Origin: Gordonia aichiensis NBRC 108223
GTDB lineage: Bacteria; Actinomycetota; Actinomycetes; Mycobacteriales; Mycobacteriaceae
Reading direction: 5' to 3'
Length of the DNA stretch: 64,000 nucleotides
Assembly: GCF_000332975.1 (NCBI RefSeq)
Contig: NZ_BANR01000005.1
Coordinates: 62,001-126,000 of the forward strand
Shown here: positions 29,830 through 39,951 of the stretch, piece after piece
Layout of the letters: each line of letters begins with the position of its first letter
Position numbering within the stretch: the first letter of the stretch is position 1
Notes under the pieces: model-generated
Told to the model about the DNA's origin: nothing
The model's input: only the letters and a program-made list of their open reading frames with translations
The model's database searches: none
Program-made: the position numbers and the translations under genes

Positions 29830-30207
29830 GTGACGTCATCAACCGACGGGGCGGCCGTCGAACGCCTCATTCATCTGATCTCCCGCGCGGACTGGCGAGC
29901 GGCCCGAGGTGACTCCCACCTGCGACCGCCGTCGCTCGATAATGTCGGGTTCGTTCATCTCTCGACCCCGCACCAGGTGCACCTACCCGCCAACCGGTTC
30001 TATGCCGACGAGCAGGAACTTCTCGCGCTGGTGATCGATACGGCATCACTCGACGCCGAGATCCGTTGGGAACCCGGCGTCGACGACGACCCTGACGCGA
30101 TGCTGTTTCCGCACTTGTACGGCCCGCTGCCGCTGGCAGCAGTAGCAGACGTCATCACCTACCCCCGTGGTGGGGATGGCGCTTTCGGTCCGTTCGACAG
30201 GCCGTGA
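29830..30207 (+). CDS. DUF952 family protein
   Basis: 125 residues. The family signature is IHLISRADWRAA, the FVHLSTPHQVHLPANRFY loop and FPHLYGPLPLAAV. DUF952 proteins are small, cytosolic and resemble a glutathione-transferase-like or ADP-ribosyl fold; the function is unknown. Start GTG at 29830, chosen because the family begins with a short tail before IHLI, and because TATGGT lies 6 nt upstream (leaderless). It converges on sigA. Confidence 0.82.
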   Translation: MTSSTDGAAVERLIHLISRADWRAARGDSHLRPPSLDNVGFVHLSTPHQVHLPANRFYADEQELLALVIDTASLDAEIRWEPGVDDDPDAMLFPHLYGPLPLAAVADVITYPRGGDGAFGPFDRP

Positions 30208-30249
30208 GTCCGCTGGCGGGGGACGATCGGATGCGAAATTCGGCGAGGG

Positions 30250-31707
<1,458 letters not shown>

Positions 31708-31804
31708 GTACAACCTTTCCGAACACAATCTGACACGCTGATTCACAGCGGAGAACCGCTGCGGATCGGGCTGGTTTCTCGGTGCATCGTCACCGGTGGA
31801 AACC

Positions 31805-31810
31805 ATTGTA
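31805..31810 (-). promoter_or_regulatory. Candidate sigA promoter -10 element
   Basis: TACAAT on the minus strand, about 98 nt before the sigA GTG. A TTGTCA sits 21 nt further up, too far for a standard -35, so only the -10 is convincing. Confidence 0.5.
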
Positions 31811-31941
31811 ACGACAACATCACTCCGAATGTGACAAATGCCAGGTCAGACGGGTTGTCGCAGCGCCGATCGCGTGGTGTTTCGTGACCCGGCCGACCGT
31901 TGACGACCGGGGCGGAAAGGCTGACGAGATCTCGACGACGA

Positions 31942-32727
31942 TCAGGGCTGGAGACCGCGGTCGACCGCCATCGCGGCACCTACGATCCCGGCAGTGTTCT
32001 GGAGCGCGGCGGGCACCACCTTGGTCTCGTTCGTCAGGTGCGGAATCCACTTGTCGGCCTTGCGGCTGATGCCGCCGCCCGCGATGAACAGCGACGGCCA
32101 GAAGAGTGCCTCGTACTCGTCGAGGACTTTGCTGACCTTCTTCGCCCACTTCTTGTAGGACCAGCCCTTCTCGTCCTTCACTCGTGAGGACGCCTGATGC
32201 TCGGCTTCCTTCTTGCCGACGATCAGATGTCCGAGTTCGGTGTTCGGTACGAGCGTGCCATTGACGAGGATCGCCGACCCGATGCCGGTACCGAAGGTCA
32301 ACAGCATGACCACACCGTCGACCCCGCGTCCGGCCCCATGTGCGTCCTCTGCCATTCCCGCGGCGTCTGCGTCGTTGACGACGGACAGATCCCGGCCGCC
32401 GAGATCTTTGGCGAAGAGGTCATAGGTATTGGTACCGATCCATCCCTTGTCGATGTTCGCCGCGGTGCGCATGGTCCCGCCGGTGATGACGCCGGGGAGC
32501 GTGATGCCAACGGGCCCATCCCAATTGAAGTGGCCCACAACCTCGGCTACGCCCCGCGACACTGCTTCGGGCGTTGCCGGTTGGGGGGTGAGGACCTTGT
32601 AGCGTTCGCCGACGAGCATCCCTGTCGTCAGGTCGACGATCCCGCCCTTGATTCCCGACCCTCCGACGTCGACGCCGAACGCGCGTGGTCCGGCGGAATC
32701 CTTGGCGGAGGTGGAAGAGTCGGTCAT
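31942..32727 (-). CDS. ppgK: Polyphosphate glucokinase
   Basis: Phosphorylates glucose using polyphosphate or ATP; cytosolic ROK-family kinase. 261 residues with the phosphate-binding [28 protein letters not shown] with the catalytic Asp, [11 protein letters not shown], and the PPGK-specific [15 protein letters not shown] segment thought to bind polyphosphate. The ATG at 32727 follows GAGAGGAAA. It lies downstream of the suhB divergence and upstream of sigA, as in M. tuberculosis. Confidence 0.95.
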   Translation of the reverse strand: MTDSSTSAKDSAGPRAFGVDVGGSGIKGGIVDLTTGMLVGERYKVLTPQPATPEAVSRGVAEVVGHFNWDGPVGITLPGVITGGTMRTAANIDKGWIGTNTYDLFAKDLGGRDLSVVNDADAAGMAEDAHGAGRGVDGVVMLLTFGTGIGSAILVNGTLVPNTELGHLIVGKKEAEHQASSRVKDEKGWSYKKWAKKVSKVLDEYEALFWPSLFIAGGGISRKADKWIPHLTNETKVVPAALQNTAGIVGAAMAVDRGLQP

Positions 32728-32894
32728 GGCGGTTTCCTCTCTCGGGGATCGCGGTGTCCGCAATCATGCGATCTTCAGGCTAACGAGGCGTGACGTGCAA
32801 CGGGCGGATCTTGTGGGAATCGTGTCGCACGGTGACGGTTGCGTGACCGTCGGGTGACGCCGCGGCGCCGAGCGGGAGGGATTCCGGCAACTGA

Positions 32895-32900
32895 CATGAT
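32895..32900 (+). promoter_or_regulatory. -10 hexamer, leaderless promoter of suhB
   Basis: CATGAT ends 6 nt before the GTG at 32907. Weaker than TAnnnT but in the same geometry as other leaderless genes here. Confidence 0.4.
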
Positions 32901-32906
32901 GGTCTC

Positions 32907-33812
32907 GTGAACACCCCACGCGAGAAGCCCGACACGACCGAGACGATCGCAGGCGTCGACGTGGAGCGACTCGGCGAGGTGGCACTCGAGGTCGCCACCG
33001 ATGCGGCTCGGCATGTGCGGAAAAGACGACCGGAGTTGTTCGGACGTACGGGCGCGGGCGAGGCCGACGAAGCCACGTCGTCGGCTGTCTCGACCAAGTC
33101 CACGCCCACCGACCCGGTGACCCTGGCCGACACCGAATCCGAAGATCTCATCCGCTCGCGACTGAGTCGACTACGCCCCGGTGACGCGATCCTCGGAGAA
33201 GAGGAAGGCGGCAGTGTCGAGGTCCCGTCCGGTGTGCGATGGGTGATCGATCCGATCGACGGAACTGTGAATTTCCTCTACGGGATCCCTGCATATGCGG
33301 TATCGGTTGCCGCACAGGTCGACGGAAAGTCGGTGGCAGGCGCCGTCGTCGACGTTGCTCGCGACGTCGTGTACACGGCGACGCTCTCAGGTGGCGCCTA
33401 CGAATTGCGTGACGGCGTGCGCACCAGGCTGCATGCGAATCCGATCACGTGCGTCGACCTCGCGCTTGTCGCGACGGGCTTCGGTTACGACGTCGAGCGT
33501 CGACGCGCACAGGGCGAACTGATGGCCCGATTGCTACCGCGGGTGCGTGATCTGCGTCGGGTAGGCGCCGCGGCGCTCGATCTGTGCATGGTTGCCTCCG
33601 GCGCGGTGGACGCACACATCGAGCACGGATTGAGTCCGTGGGACTGGGCTGCCGGTGCACTTGTGGCATCGGAGGCAGGCGCGCTGGTGCGCACCCCGCT
33701 GCCCGACTCGCGTTCGGGTGATGGCGACGCCACCGTTGCGGTGGCGCCGGGAATCGCAGAGGAGTTCTTCGGGCTGCTGGACGAGATCGGTGCGCTGTCG
33801 CCGATCACGTGA
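32907..33812 (+). CDS. suhB: Inositol-1-monophosphatase family protein SuhB
   Basis: 301 residues. Metal-binding motifs of the inositol monophosphatase family are intact: GEEEGG (GEE), WVIDPIDGTVNFLYG and SPWDWAAGALVASEAGA. It likely makes myo-inositol for phosphatidylinositol, lipoarabinomannan and mycothiol. An insertion around GRTGAGEADEATSSAVSTKST lies just before the TDPVTLADTESE motif. Start GTG at 32907, divergent from ppgK. It converges on cei. Confidence 0.92.
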   Translation: MNTPREKPDTTETIAGVDVERLGEVALEVATDAARHVRKRRPELFGRTGAGEADEATSSAVSTKSTPTDPVTLADTESEDLIRSRLSRLRPGDAILGEEEGGSVEVPSGVRWVIDPIDGTVNFLYGIPAYAVSVAAQVDGKSVAGAVVDVARDVVYTATLSGGAYELRDGVRTRLHANPITCVDLALVATGFGYDVERRRAQGELMARLLPRVRDLRRVGAAALDLCMVASGAVDAHIEHGLSPWDWAAGALVASEAGALVRTPLPDSRSGDGDATVAVAPGIAEEFFGLLDEIGALSPIT

Positions 33813-33867
33813 GTGCTCGACGGTTTCCCACGACGTAACCTACGTTCTGAGTGAACAGCAGTGTCGG

Positions 33868-34581
33868 TCAACAGGATTGGGCGTGAACCGCGCGCACGAC
33901 GCCGGGATCGGCGCCGGTCTTGGGGTTCTGCGGATCGGCCGAGCGGAGGGCCTCCAGGGCAGCCTGCGTGTCCTGCGACTGCTCACGCGCCTTGTAGTAC
34001 TCGCCGAGAGCGACGTCCACCGAGGTGCCGGGGCGTCCGTCGTCGACCAGTTCGGCGCACGGAATCGCGATCCAGACCGACGCCGCGGCGGCCTTTCCCG
34101 CGGGGCCGAACCGAATCTGCGCCACGCAGTCGAGGTCGCGGTTGGGGTAGAGCGCATCGTCGGCATACGCGCCGTCGGCAACCGGATTGAACCCCTGGGC
34201 TGTCAGATCGTCTGACACGGTCTGTGCCTCACCGCGCTGGGTTGATGCGTTGAGGACGCGCACCTGGAATGTGGAGAGCGCAGCCGGGGCGACCTCGAGC
34301 ATCTGGTCGCGATCAACGACGGTGAGCTTCGGTGTCTTCGCCGAGGCCGCGGCAGGAGCCGTGGCGACCGGGGGTGCTGCGACCGAGGAACTGGCCGGGG
34401 TCGGCTGGTTGCAGCTCGTGGGTGTTGCGTCTGCCGTCGACGTGGAGAGCGCGACGGCCCATGCGATCACGCCGGCGACGAGCAGGATGACCGCGACGAT
34501 GATCGCAGGTCGCGCCCGGCGACGTCGATAGGGGCGTCCCTTGTCATCGGTGGGATAACCGACCGTAATCCTCGAGACCAC
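33868..34581 (-). CDS. cei: Envelope integrity protein Cei (LytR C-terminal domain)
   Basis: 237 residues: a short basic cytoplasmic start, a single membrane segment at about 26-46 (AIIVAVILLVAGVIAWAVAL), a Pro/Ala linker, and an extracytoplasmic LytR_C domain (FQVRVLNASTQRGEAQTVSDDL). The Cei protein of M. tuberculosis (Rv2700) supports envelope integrity and virulence. The GTG at 34581 follows AAGGAG. The position between suhB and the DUF4193 gene is conserved. Confidence 0.9.
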   Translation of the reverse strand: MVSRITVGYPTDDKGRPYRRRRARPAIIVAVILLVAGVIAWAVALSTSTADATPTSCNQPTPASSSVAAPPVATAPAAASAKTPKLTVVDRDQMLEVAPAALSTFQVRVLNASTQRGEAQTVSDDLTAQGFNPVADGAYADDALYPNRDLDCVAQIRFGPAGKAAAASVWIAIPCAELVDDGRPGTSVDVALGEYYKAREQSQDTQAALEALRSADPQNPKTGADPGVVRAVHAQSC

Positions 34582-34714
34582 CGTGCTCCTTCTCGCATCT
34601 ACGCATCAACTTCCGCCTCACTCTAGAGGGTTGGCGGGTGTCGGTGGGGCAGGTCCCGCGCGTGCGCGTCGGGATGGCCGGACGCATCGGGAATGAATCG
34701 GAGTACACGTGATG

Positions 34715-34743
34715 TTGACCGCGGACAAGCGATGCACTACAGT
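34715..34743 (+). promoter_or_regulatory. Promoter of the DUF4193 gene
   Basis: TTGACC at 34715-34720 and TACAGT at 34738-34743 with exactly 17 bp between. Predicted start near 34750. Confidence 0.7.
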
Positions 34744-34785
34744 TCGGGCGCCCCGTCCGAGACACGGATGGACCAGCCTACGGAG

Positions 34786-34805
34786 TATGTGATGGACATC
34801 ACATA
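34786..34805. promoter_or_regulatory. CRP/GlxR-type palindrome
   Basis: TATGTGATG and CATCACATA form a perfect 9-bp inverted repeat with 2 bp between. It contains TGTGA-N6-TCACA, the exact CRP/GlxR consensus spacing. It sits about 40 bp downstream of the predicted start of the DUF4193 transcript, where binding would block transcription. Confidence 0.7.
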
Positions 34806-34955
34806 AATCTGTTCGGTTGGGGGTAACGAATTGCAGGCGCCACGAGTTGTTGTGACGTCGGCGAAATCCAATCCCCCGACAGGCATCGTGCTCATTGGTC
34901 GACCGGCCACAAGCCAGTCCTCCTCGGCTCCAACTCCAACCAAGTAAGGCACACA

Positions 34956-35255
34956 ATGGCTACTGATTATGACGCGCCGCGGCGTACGGAGACCGAAGAC
35001 CTGAACGAGGATTCGCTCGAGGAGTTGAAGGCTCGTCGTAGCGAAGCCCAGTCGTCTGCGGTCGATGTCGACGAGACCGACACCGCCGAGTCGTTCGAGC
35101 TGCCCGGCGCTGACCTCTCCGGAGAGGAACTCTCCGTCCGGGTGATTCCCAAGCAGGCCGACGAGTTCACCTGCAGCAGTTGCTTCCTCGTGTATCACCG
35201 CAGCCGGTTGGCACGGGAGAACGGCAGTTCACTCATCTGCGTCGACTGCGCCTGA
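34956..35255 (+). CDS. DUF4193 zinc-ribbon-like protein (Rv2699c-like)
   Basis: 99 residues. Very acidic N-terminal two thirds (TETEDLNEDSLEELKARR, AVDVDETDTAESFELPGADL), then a C-terminal cysteine pair set, FTCSSCFLVYHR and LICVDCA, resembling a zinc ribbon. Universal in this lineage and usually strongly expressed; function unknown. Own promoter at 34715-34743 and own terminator. Confidence 0.92.
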   Translation: MATDYDAPRRTETEDLNEDSLEELKARRSEAQSSAVDVDETDTAESFELPGADLSGEELSVRVIPKQADEFTCSSCFLVYHRSRLARENGSSLICVDCA

Positions 35256-35261
35256 GCGGCC

Positions 35262-35302
35262 GCGCAGCGTGCCGGATCCTTCCGGCATCGCTGCGCCGCT
35301 TT
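35262..35302 (+). terminator. Rho-independent terminator of the DUF4193 gene
   Basis: GCGCAGCGTGCCGGA at 35262-35276 pairs with TCCGGCATCGCTGCGC at 35281-35296 with one bulge and a 4-nt loop, followed by a CTTTCT tail. It lies 7 bp after the stop codon. Confidence 0.8.
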
Positions 35303-35375
35303 CTACGTGCTCCCGGTGCTCGAAGCGCCGACACTGGTCGGCTGCGACGCTCCGGGGTCCGGCCTCACGGCTCGT

Positions 35376-35939
35376 TCAGGCCTGATGGCGGTCCGAGTGC
35401 TCCGGGTTCGCAGCGGTGCTCGCGCTGGCATCGGCGACGCCGAGCGCGGCGAGCACCTGCTCGGGATGCCGTGTCGACACCAGCCAGTAGGGCGTCGGGT
35501 CGTCGGGATCATCGAGCACCAGCAGCACCATCGTCTTGATCCACGCGTGGTGCATGAGATAGGCGGCGGGGTCGAGTTGACGGCCCAGCGCAGCGCTCTT
35601 GGCCGACGCCGGGATGCTCGCGCCGCGCGCGATGACAGAATTCGGCAACTGAGCCTTGCCTGCATGTAGTACGCCGTCGGCGCTGACTCTGATCTGCGTC
35701 CGCCCCATCGACCACAGCAGAAATGCGCACAGCAGGCCCACGGCGATGTAGCCGACGAAACTCCACGACGAGCGATGCGCCGAGAGCTGGATCTCATATC
35801 CGGCCACGGCGGTCACCACAGCGGCTGCCGGCCACCACCAGAGAGGTACACGCAGACGTTCGCTATAGCGGTCTGCTGCCGTAGCGGCCGGGCGCGGCGA
35901 ACGGTTCCCGGTCTCCTCGGGTGGTTCGGATGGGGTCAC
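35376..35939 (-). CDS. DUF3093 membrane protein
   Basis: 187 residues from the GTG at 35939. Two adjacent membrane segments (PLWWWPAAAVVTAVAGYEIQL and SFVGYIAVGLLCAFLLWSM, about 32-75) are followed by a PH-like soluble part (IRVSADGVLHAGKAQLP, AAYLMHHAWIKTMVLLVLDD, PYWLVSTRHPEQVLAAL). Rv2698-like; function unknown. Divergent from dut with only 22 bp between start codons; TACGCT on the minus strand lies 6 nt before the GTG, so it should be leaderless. Confidence 0.82.
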   Translation of the reverse strand: MTPSEPPEETGNRSPRPAATAADRYSERLRVPLWWWPAAAVVTAVAGYEIQLSAHRSSWSFVGYIAVGLLCAFLLWSMGRTQIRVSADGVLHAGKAQLPNSVIARGASIPASAKSAALGRQLDPAAYLMHHAWIKTMVLLVLDDPDDPTPYWLVSTRHPEQVLAALGVADASASTAANPEHSDRHQA

Positions 35940-35945
35940 AGTGTC

Positions 35946-35951
35946 AGCGTA
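35946..35951 (-). promoter_or_regulatory. -10 hexamer, leaderless promoter of DUF3093 gene
   Basis: TACGCT on the minus strand, 6 nt before the GTG at 35939. It overlaps the dut -10 by two base pairs. Confidence 0.6.
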
Positions 35952-35955
35952 GTCT
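35950..35955 (+). promoter_or_regulatory. -10 hexamer, leaderless promoter of dut
   Basis: TAGTCT, 6 nt before the GTG at 35962. It overlaps the divergent DUF3093 -10 by two base pairs. Confidence 0.6.
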
Positions 35956-35961
35956 GCGTGC

Positions 35962-36516
35962 GTGACCGCAGAATCTGACCCCGGTGCTGCACCGATCGGT
36001 CCCGTCCCTGTGAAGCGACTCGATCCCGACATTCCACTGCCCGCTCGCGCACATGTCGGTGACGCGGGCGTCGACCTGTGTTCGACCATCGACGTCGAGC
36101 TACCGCCCGGGCGCAGGCAACTCGTCGGTACCGGGATCGCTGTGGCGCTACCGATCGGCACGGTCGGCCTTGTCCATCCACGGTCGGGACTTGCTGCGCG
36201 TGCCGGTCTGTCGATCGTCAACACTCCCGGGACCATCGATGCCGGGTACCGGGGCGAGATCAAGGTGTGTCTGATCAACCTCGACCCGTCGGAGACGATC
36301 AGCATCACACGTGGAGATCGCATCGCGCAGTTGGTGATCCAGCGGGTCGAACTCGCCGACTTCGTCGAGGTCGACGCGCTGGACGAGACGGCACGCGGCG
36401 AGGGTGGCTACGGATCGAGCGGCGGACACGCCATACTGACCACCGGGGGGTCTGTCGATCCGGGTAACGGCCCGGGTCCCGTAGGCGACAACGCGAACGA
36501 GGAGAACCCGACGTGA
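35962..36516 (+). CDS. dut: dUTP diphosphatase
   Basis: Hydrolyses dUTP to dUMP, keeping uracil out of DNA. 184 residues; all five trimeric dUTPase motifs are present: [45 protein letters not shown] and the C-terminal [13 protein letters not shown] tail of about 28 residues follows motif 5, longer than usual. Start GTG at 35962, leaderless from TAGTCT. Its stop codon overlaps the DUF3710 start (TGATG). Confidence 0.95.
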   Translation: MTAESDPGAAPIGPVPVKRLDPDIPLPARAHVGDAGVDLCSTIDVELPPGRRQLVGTGIAVALPIGTVGLVHPRSGLAARAGLSIVNTPGTIDAGYRGEIKVCLINLDPSETISITRGDRIAQLVIQRVELADFVEVDALDETARGEGGYGSSGGHAILTTGGSVDPGNGPGPVGDNANEENPT

Positions 36517-37352
36517 TGGCACGAGACCCCGAAACGACGTCGACGCCGGACACGTCCGATCAGCCACTCCTCATCGGTCAGGCGCGTGGTCCCTACGACA
36601 TCACCGAACTCGACACGCCGGCCGACGATCTCGAGAAGTCGCATCTCGATCTCGGTGCAGTGCTCGTTCCTGTCGTCGAGGGCGGCCAGGTCACCGTCGA
36701 GATGACCGCCGACCATCAGCCGGAGGCCGTCTACCTGGTGACGCCCTACGGGCGGATCACCGTCGCGGCGTTCGCCGCACCGAAGTCACCTGGTCTGTGG
36801 CGTGAGGTGGTGGGCGAGCTGGTCGAGTCGCTGAAGAACGACGGCGCGACAACCAGTATCGAGGACGGCCACTGGGGTCGCGAGATCGTTGCAGAGGTGC
36901 CGGGCGGAAGTCATCGCTTCATCGGCGTCGACGGTCCGCGCTGGATGGTGCGGCTGGTGGCCAGCGGGCCGACCGAGACCGCGGTCGAATTGGCTCAGCT
37001 CTCCCGTGCCGTGCTCGCGGAGTCGGTCGTCCGACGCGGCACCGAGCCCGCACCGCCGCGCGAGATGCTGCCCTTGGTGCTGCCGCCGGTTCTCGCCGAA
37101 CAGGTCGCGGCCGCCCAGCAGCAGATGTTCGACGACGCTGCAGCCCAGGGCGGCGAGGTCCCGTCGGGTGTCGTCGTCCCCGAGAGTGCGCCCGCTCCGT
37201 CAGACGAGGCACAGCGGGTGCCGCCCTCATCGGGGTCGGGCGTCGGGGATGGCCCTGGTCCAGCGGAACCCGCGGCCAGTGACGATGTCGGCTCCGGAGA
37301 CGAGCCCCGCTCCGCAGGCTCGGCCATGCAGCGATTCCGTCGGCGTCGCTGA
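36516..37352 (+). CDS. DUF3710 family protein
   Basis: 278 residues. The family core covers about 20-190 (RGPYDITELDTP, LDLGAVLVPVVEG, GPRWMVRLVASGP, LPLVLPPVLAEQV); the C-terminus is a Pro/Ser/Gly-rich acidic tail ending in MQRFRRRR. Function unknown, conserved next to dut (Rv2696c). The ATG at 36516 shares one base with the dut stop, and GAGGAG lies upstream; the GTG at 36513 is an alternative. Confidence 0.88.
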   Translation: MARDPETTSTPDTSDQPLLIGQARGPYDITELDTPADDLEKSHLDLGAVLVPVVEGGQVTVEMTADHQPEAVYLVTPYGRITVAAFAAPKSPGLWREVVGELVESLKNDGATTSIEDGHWGREIVAEVPGGSHRFIGVDGPRWMVRLVASGPTETAVELAQLSRAVLAESVVRRGTEPAPPREMLPLVLPPVLAEQVAAAQQQMFDDAAAQGGEVPSGVVVPESAPAPSDEAQRVPPSSGSGVGDGPGPAEPAASDDVGSGDEPRSAGSAMQRFRRRR

Positions 37353-37385
37353 ATCCCAGATCGACGCACCCGCCTCAGCAGGTGC

Positions 37386-38138
37386 TCATTCGCGCATCGT
37401 CGCTGCGGCGCGCAGGCGTAGCCAGGTGCGCGCGCAGGTCGTGCCAAGCACTGCCGGGTCGGTGCCCCACTGGGTCAATCCGACGTCGACGACGTCCGCG
37501 CACGGGGCGGCCGCCGACCACTCCTCGGCGATCTCGTGGGGATGCAGCGGGTCGTCGATCGCGGCGGTGATCGCCAGTGGCGCGGTCAGGGTCGCAATCT
37601 CGTCCGCCGTCGGCGCCACGCACCGAGCTGCTGCACGCAACTGAGCGACGAGGTCGCGTGACTGTGCGCGCCACGAGCGGCTCAATTCGACGCCGAGCCA
37701 GTCGGGGCTGGTCGCAACCATCGCAGCGATCGTCGCGTCGAGTCCGTCGCTCTCGATGGCGTCGGCGGTGAGTCGGGCGCTGGCTGCGGCAGGAGATCTC
37801 GTCGGCTCGCCACTCCACGGCGGCAGCGCCGCGAGGACGCCGGCACAGGCGCCGATGCGCCCATACAGCGGTTGGTCGAGCGCCCAGCGCAGTGCGGTCA
37901 CAGCTCCGATCGACACGCCGCCGACGAGGATCGCCTCGTGCTCGGATGCTGCTGCGTCGAGTGCACGGATGTAGCCGGGTAGGAGATCTGCCGTCGGTGC
38001 GAGGGCGACGAGTTCGACGTCGAGCAGTCGCGCGGCCGCACCGAACGCGCGTCGGATGTAGTCATCGTCCGAACCTGTCCCCGGCATGGCGATGAGCGCG
38101 GTCGGGGCCGGTGAGGGAGCGGTGTCGTACGAGGGCAT
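37386..38138 (-). CDS. Alpha/beta-hydrolase fold protein (Rv2695-like)
   Basis: 250 residues. The fold is suggested by TALIAMPGTGSDDDYI near the start, the nucleophile elbow GGVSIGAVTAL with Ser in GxSxG, and a late AITAAIDDPLHPHEIAEEW segment with Asp and His. Substrate unknown. The start at 38138 has CATCAT 6 nt before it on the minus strand but no clear ribosome site. It converges on the DUF3710 gene. Confidence 0.82.
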   Translation of the reverse strand: MPSYDTAPSPAPTALIAMPGTGSDDDYIRRAFGAAARLLDVELVALAPTADLLPGYIRALDAAASEHEAILVGGVSIGAVTALRWALDQPLYGRIGACAGVLAALPPWSGEPTRSPAAASARLTADAIESDGLDATIAAMVATSPDWLGVELSRSWRAQSRDLVAQLRAAARCVAPTADEIATLTAPLAITAAIDDPLHPHEIAEEWSAAAPCADVVDVGLTQWGTDPAVLGTTCARTWLRLRAAATMRE

Positions 38139-38260
38139 GAACCGATGATGCCGCGCGTTGTCAGTGAAGAGCGTAGGGGTCTAGGCTGACCGGGTGCGGC
38201 TCGGTTGGTTTCAACACCGATACGCCGGGCCCGAAACACGATGTGTACTTGGAGGTTGTG

Positions 38261-38638
38261 ATGCCCACAGCCGGTTATCTCAAGCGACTGACCAAGCGGC
38301 TCACCGAAGATCTCGGCGAGGCGGATGCGGAGAAGATCGCGGCGGAATCGGCGGCCACCGGCGCCCAGCGCGCGGTGGAGTGTTCACGCGGCGACGAAGT
38401 GACGATGCACGGCGAGTTGCGTGCGGTCGAAACCTGTTCGCGCACCGCCAAGAGCGGGGTCAAGGCCGAGTTCTTCGACGGTAGCGACGTCGTCTTTCTG
38501 AAATGGATGGGTCGTAACCGCATCCCAGGCATCGAACCAGGACGCAAGATCACGGTCAGCGGACGCCTCGGCGAACACGACGGCACCAAGGTGATCTACA
38601 ACCCTGACTACGAGTTGCATGGCGACGGAGAAGACTGA
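38261..38638 (+). CDS. OB-fold nucleic-acid-binding protein
   Basis: 125 residues. N-terminal helical part (GYLKRLTKRLTEDLGEADAEKI) then an OB fold (VTMHGELRAVETCSRTAKSGVKAEFFDGSDVVFLKWMGRNRIPGIEPGR in outline). Rv2694c-like; nucleic-acid binding is inferred. The ATG at 38261 follows GGAGG. The last 20 nt overlap the DUF3159 gene in another frame, indicating translational coupling. Confidence 0.88.
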   Translation: MPTAGYLKRLTKRLTEDLGEADAEKIAAESAATGAQRAVECSRGDEVTMHGELRAVETCSRTAKSGVKAEFFDGSDVVFLKWMGRNRIPGIEPGRKITVSGRLGEHDGTKVIYNPDYELHGDGED

Positions 38639-39272
38639 CGGTTTCGACGCCGCGACGGATAACGACGCAGTACTACGAGAAAGACAACCGACTCCGACCG
38701 TTCTCGACCAGCTCGGCGGCGTATCAGGTCTGATCTCGTCGACGATCCCGGTCGTCGTGTTCGTCGCCGTCAACGCCGCCGTCGGGATGACGGCAGCCAT
38801 CATCGCTGCGCTCGCCACTGCTGTGGTGCTCGCGATCGCGCGACTGCTTCGGCACGACGGACTCGCCCCGGCCGTGTCGGGATTCCTCGGTGTCGCGATC
38901 TGTGTGTTCATCGCTCACCGGGTCGGCGATGCGAAGGGCTACTTTCTCTTCGGCATCTGGACATCGCTTGCGTACGCAGGCATTCTGCTCGCCTCGATCC
39001 TGCTTCGGTGGCCGCTGGTGGGCGTGGCCTGGAACTACGTCAACGGCGCGGGCACGCGGTGGCGTCGCGACCGCAGAACGCTGCTGGCCTACGACATCGC
39101 CACAGCATTCTGGGGCCTGGTGTTCGCGGGGCGCTACCTCGCCCAGTCGTCGCTCTACGACAGCGGTGACACCGGTTGGCTCGCGGCGGCACGGATCGGT
39201 ATGGGCTGGCCGCTCACCGCGCTCGCGGTCGTCGTGACGGTGGTTCTGGTGCGGCGTGCAGTACGCGCCTGA
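38619..39272 (+). CDS. DUF3159 integral membrane protein
   Basis: 217 residues with about six hydrophobic segments (for example TIPVVVFVAVNAAVGMTAAI, AVSGFLGVAICVFIAHRVG, LTALAVVVTVVLVRRAV) and a conserved QLGGVSGLISSTIP start. Rv2693c-like. It sits between the OB-fold gene and the ceo potassium genes in this lineage; the function is unknown. Overlaps the OB-fold gene by 20 nt. Confidence 0.87.
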   Translation: MATEKTDGFDAATDNDAVLRERQPTPTVLDQLGGVSGLISSTIPVVVFVAVNAAVGMTAAIIAALATAVVLAIARLLRHDGLAPAVSGFLGVAICVFIAHRVGDAKGYFLFGIWTSLAYAGILLASILLRWPLVGVAWNYVNGAGTRWRRDRRTLLAYDIATAFWGLVFAGRYLAQSSLYDSGDTGWLAAARIGMGWPLTALAVVVTVVLVRRAVRA

Positions 39273-39282
39273 CTGCTGACAC

Positions 39283-39942
39283 TCAGCTCACATGGATGGC
39301 GGCGTGCAGCGCGGGCTCGACCTCGACGGCGGCCACGAAGACCAACTCGTCACCGCCTTCGAGCGGATCGTCGCGTTCGGGCACGATCACGCGACCTCCG
39401 CGGATGATGGCCACGAGCGCAGCATCCCGCGGCAGATCGATCTTGCGCACCGGTTTGCCTGCGAGCGGAGTATCGGGAGGCAGTGTGAGTTCGACGAGGT
39501 TGGCTTGCCCCTGACGAAATGTCATGAGCCGCACCAGATCACCGACCGATACCGCTTCCTCCACAAGGGAGGCGAGTAGGCGCGGTGTCGACACCGCGAC
39601 GTCGACTCCCCAGTCCTCTCCGAACAACCACTCGTTGCGGGGATCGTTGACGCGGGCGACAACCCTGCTGACCGCGAACTCCGTCTTCGCCAGAAGACTG
39701 ACGACGAGGTTGGCCTTGTCGTCGCCTGTGGCTGCGATCATCACATCGTAGGACTGCAGGCCCGCCCGCTCGAGGTTGGTCAGCTCGCACGCATCGGCGA
39801 GCAGCCAGGTGGCCCCGCTGACCGCGTCGACGTCGATGTGGCTCGCCAGACGCTCGAACAACGTCACTTCATGTCCCGCGGCAATGAGCTCACGGGCGAT
39901 CGAGCGGCCGACTGCGCCCGCGCCTGCGATCGCGACTTTCAT
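39283..39942 (-). CDS. ceoC: TrkA-type potassium uptake regulatory subunit (CeoC)
   Basis: 219 residues: N-terminal RCK/TrkA_N Rossmann domain (MKVAIAGAGAVGRSIARELI, Asp-rich VTLFERLASHIDVDAV) and a C-terminal TrkA_C domain (LPPDTPLAGKPVRKIDLPRDAALVAIIRGG). Gates potassium transport in response to nucleotides. Ribosome site AGAGGAGAG directly before the ATG. It lies 9 bp after ceoB in one operon. Confidence 0.93.
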   Translation of the reverse strand: MKVAIAGAGAVGRSIARELIAAGHEVTLFERLASHIDVDAVSGATWLLADACELTNLERAGLQSYDVMIAATGDDKANLVVSLLAKTEFAVSRVVARVNDPRNEWLFGEDWGVDVAVSTPRLLASLVEEAVSVGDLVRLMTFRQGQANLVELTLPPDTPLAGKPVRKIDLPRDAALVAIIRGGRVIVPERDDPLEGGDELVFVAAVEVEPALHAAIHVS

Positions 39943-39951
39943 CTCTCTCCT

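Larger units (their letters stand above)
34582..34955. other. 374-bp regulatory region between cei and the DUF4193 gene
   Basis: No gene. It contains a strong housekeeping-type promoter (34715-34743), a perfect CRP/GlxR-like palindrome just downstream of the predicted start (34786-34805), and a leader of about 200 nt before the DUF4193 ATG. GGGGG near 34820 and CCCCC near 34875 could pair within the leader. Confidence 0.55.

Noticed and set aside
32770..32790. IdeR box near ppgK (CAGGCTAAC half-site)
   Set aside because: Only one half-site is present; the second arm of the 19-bp palindrome is missing.
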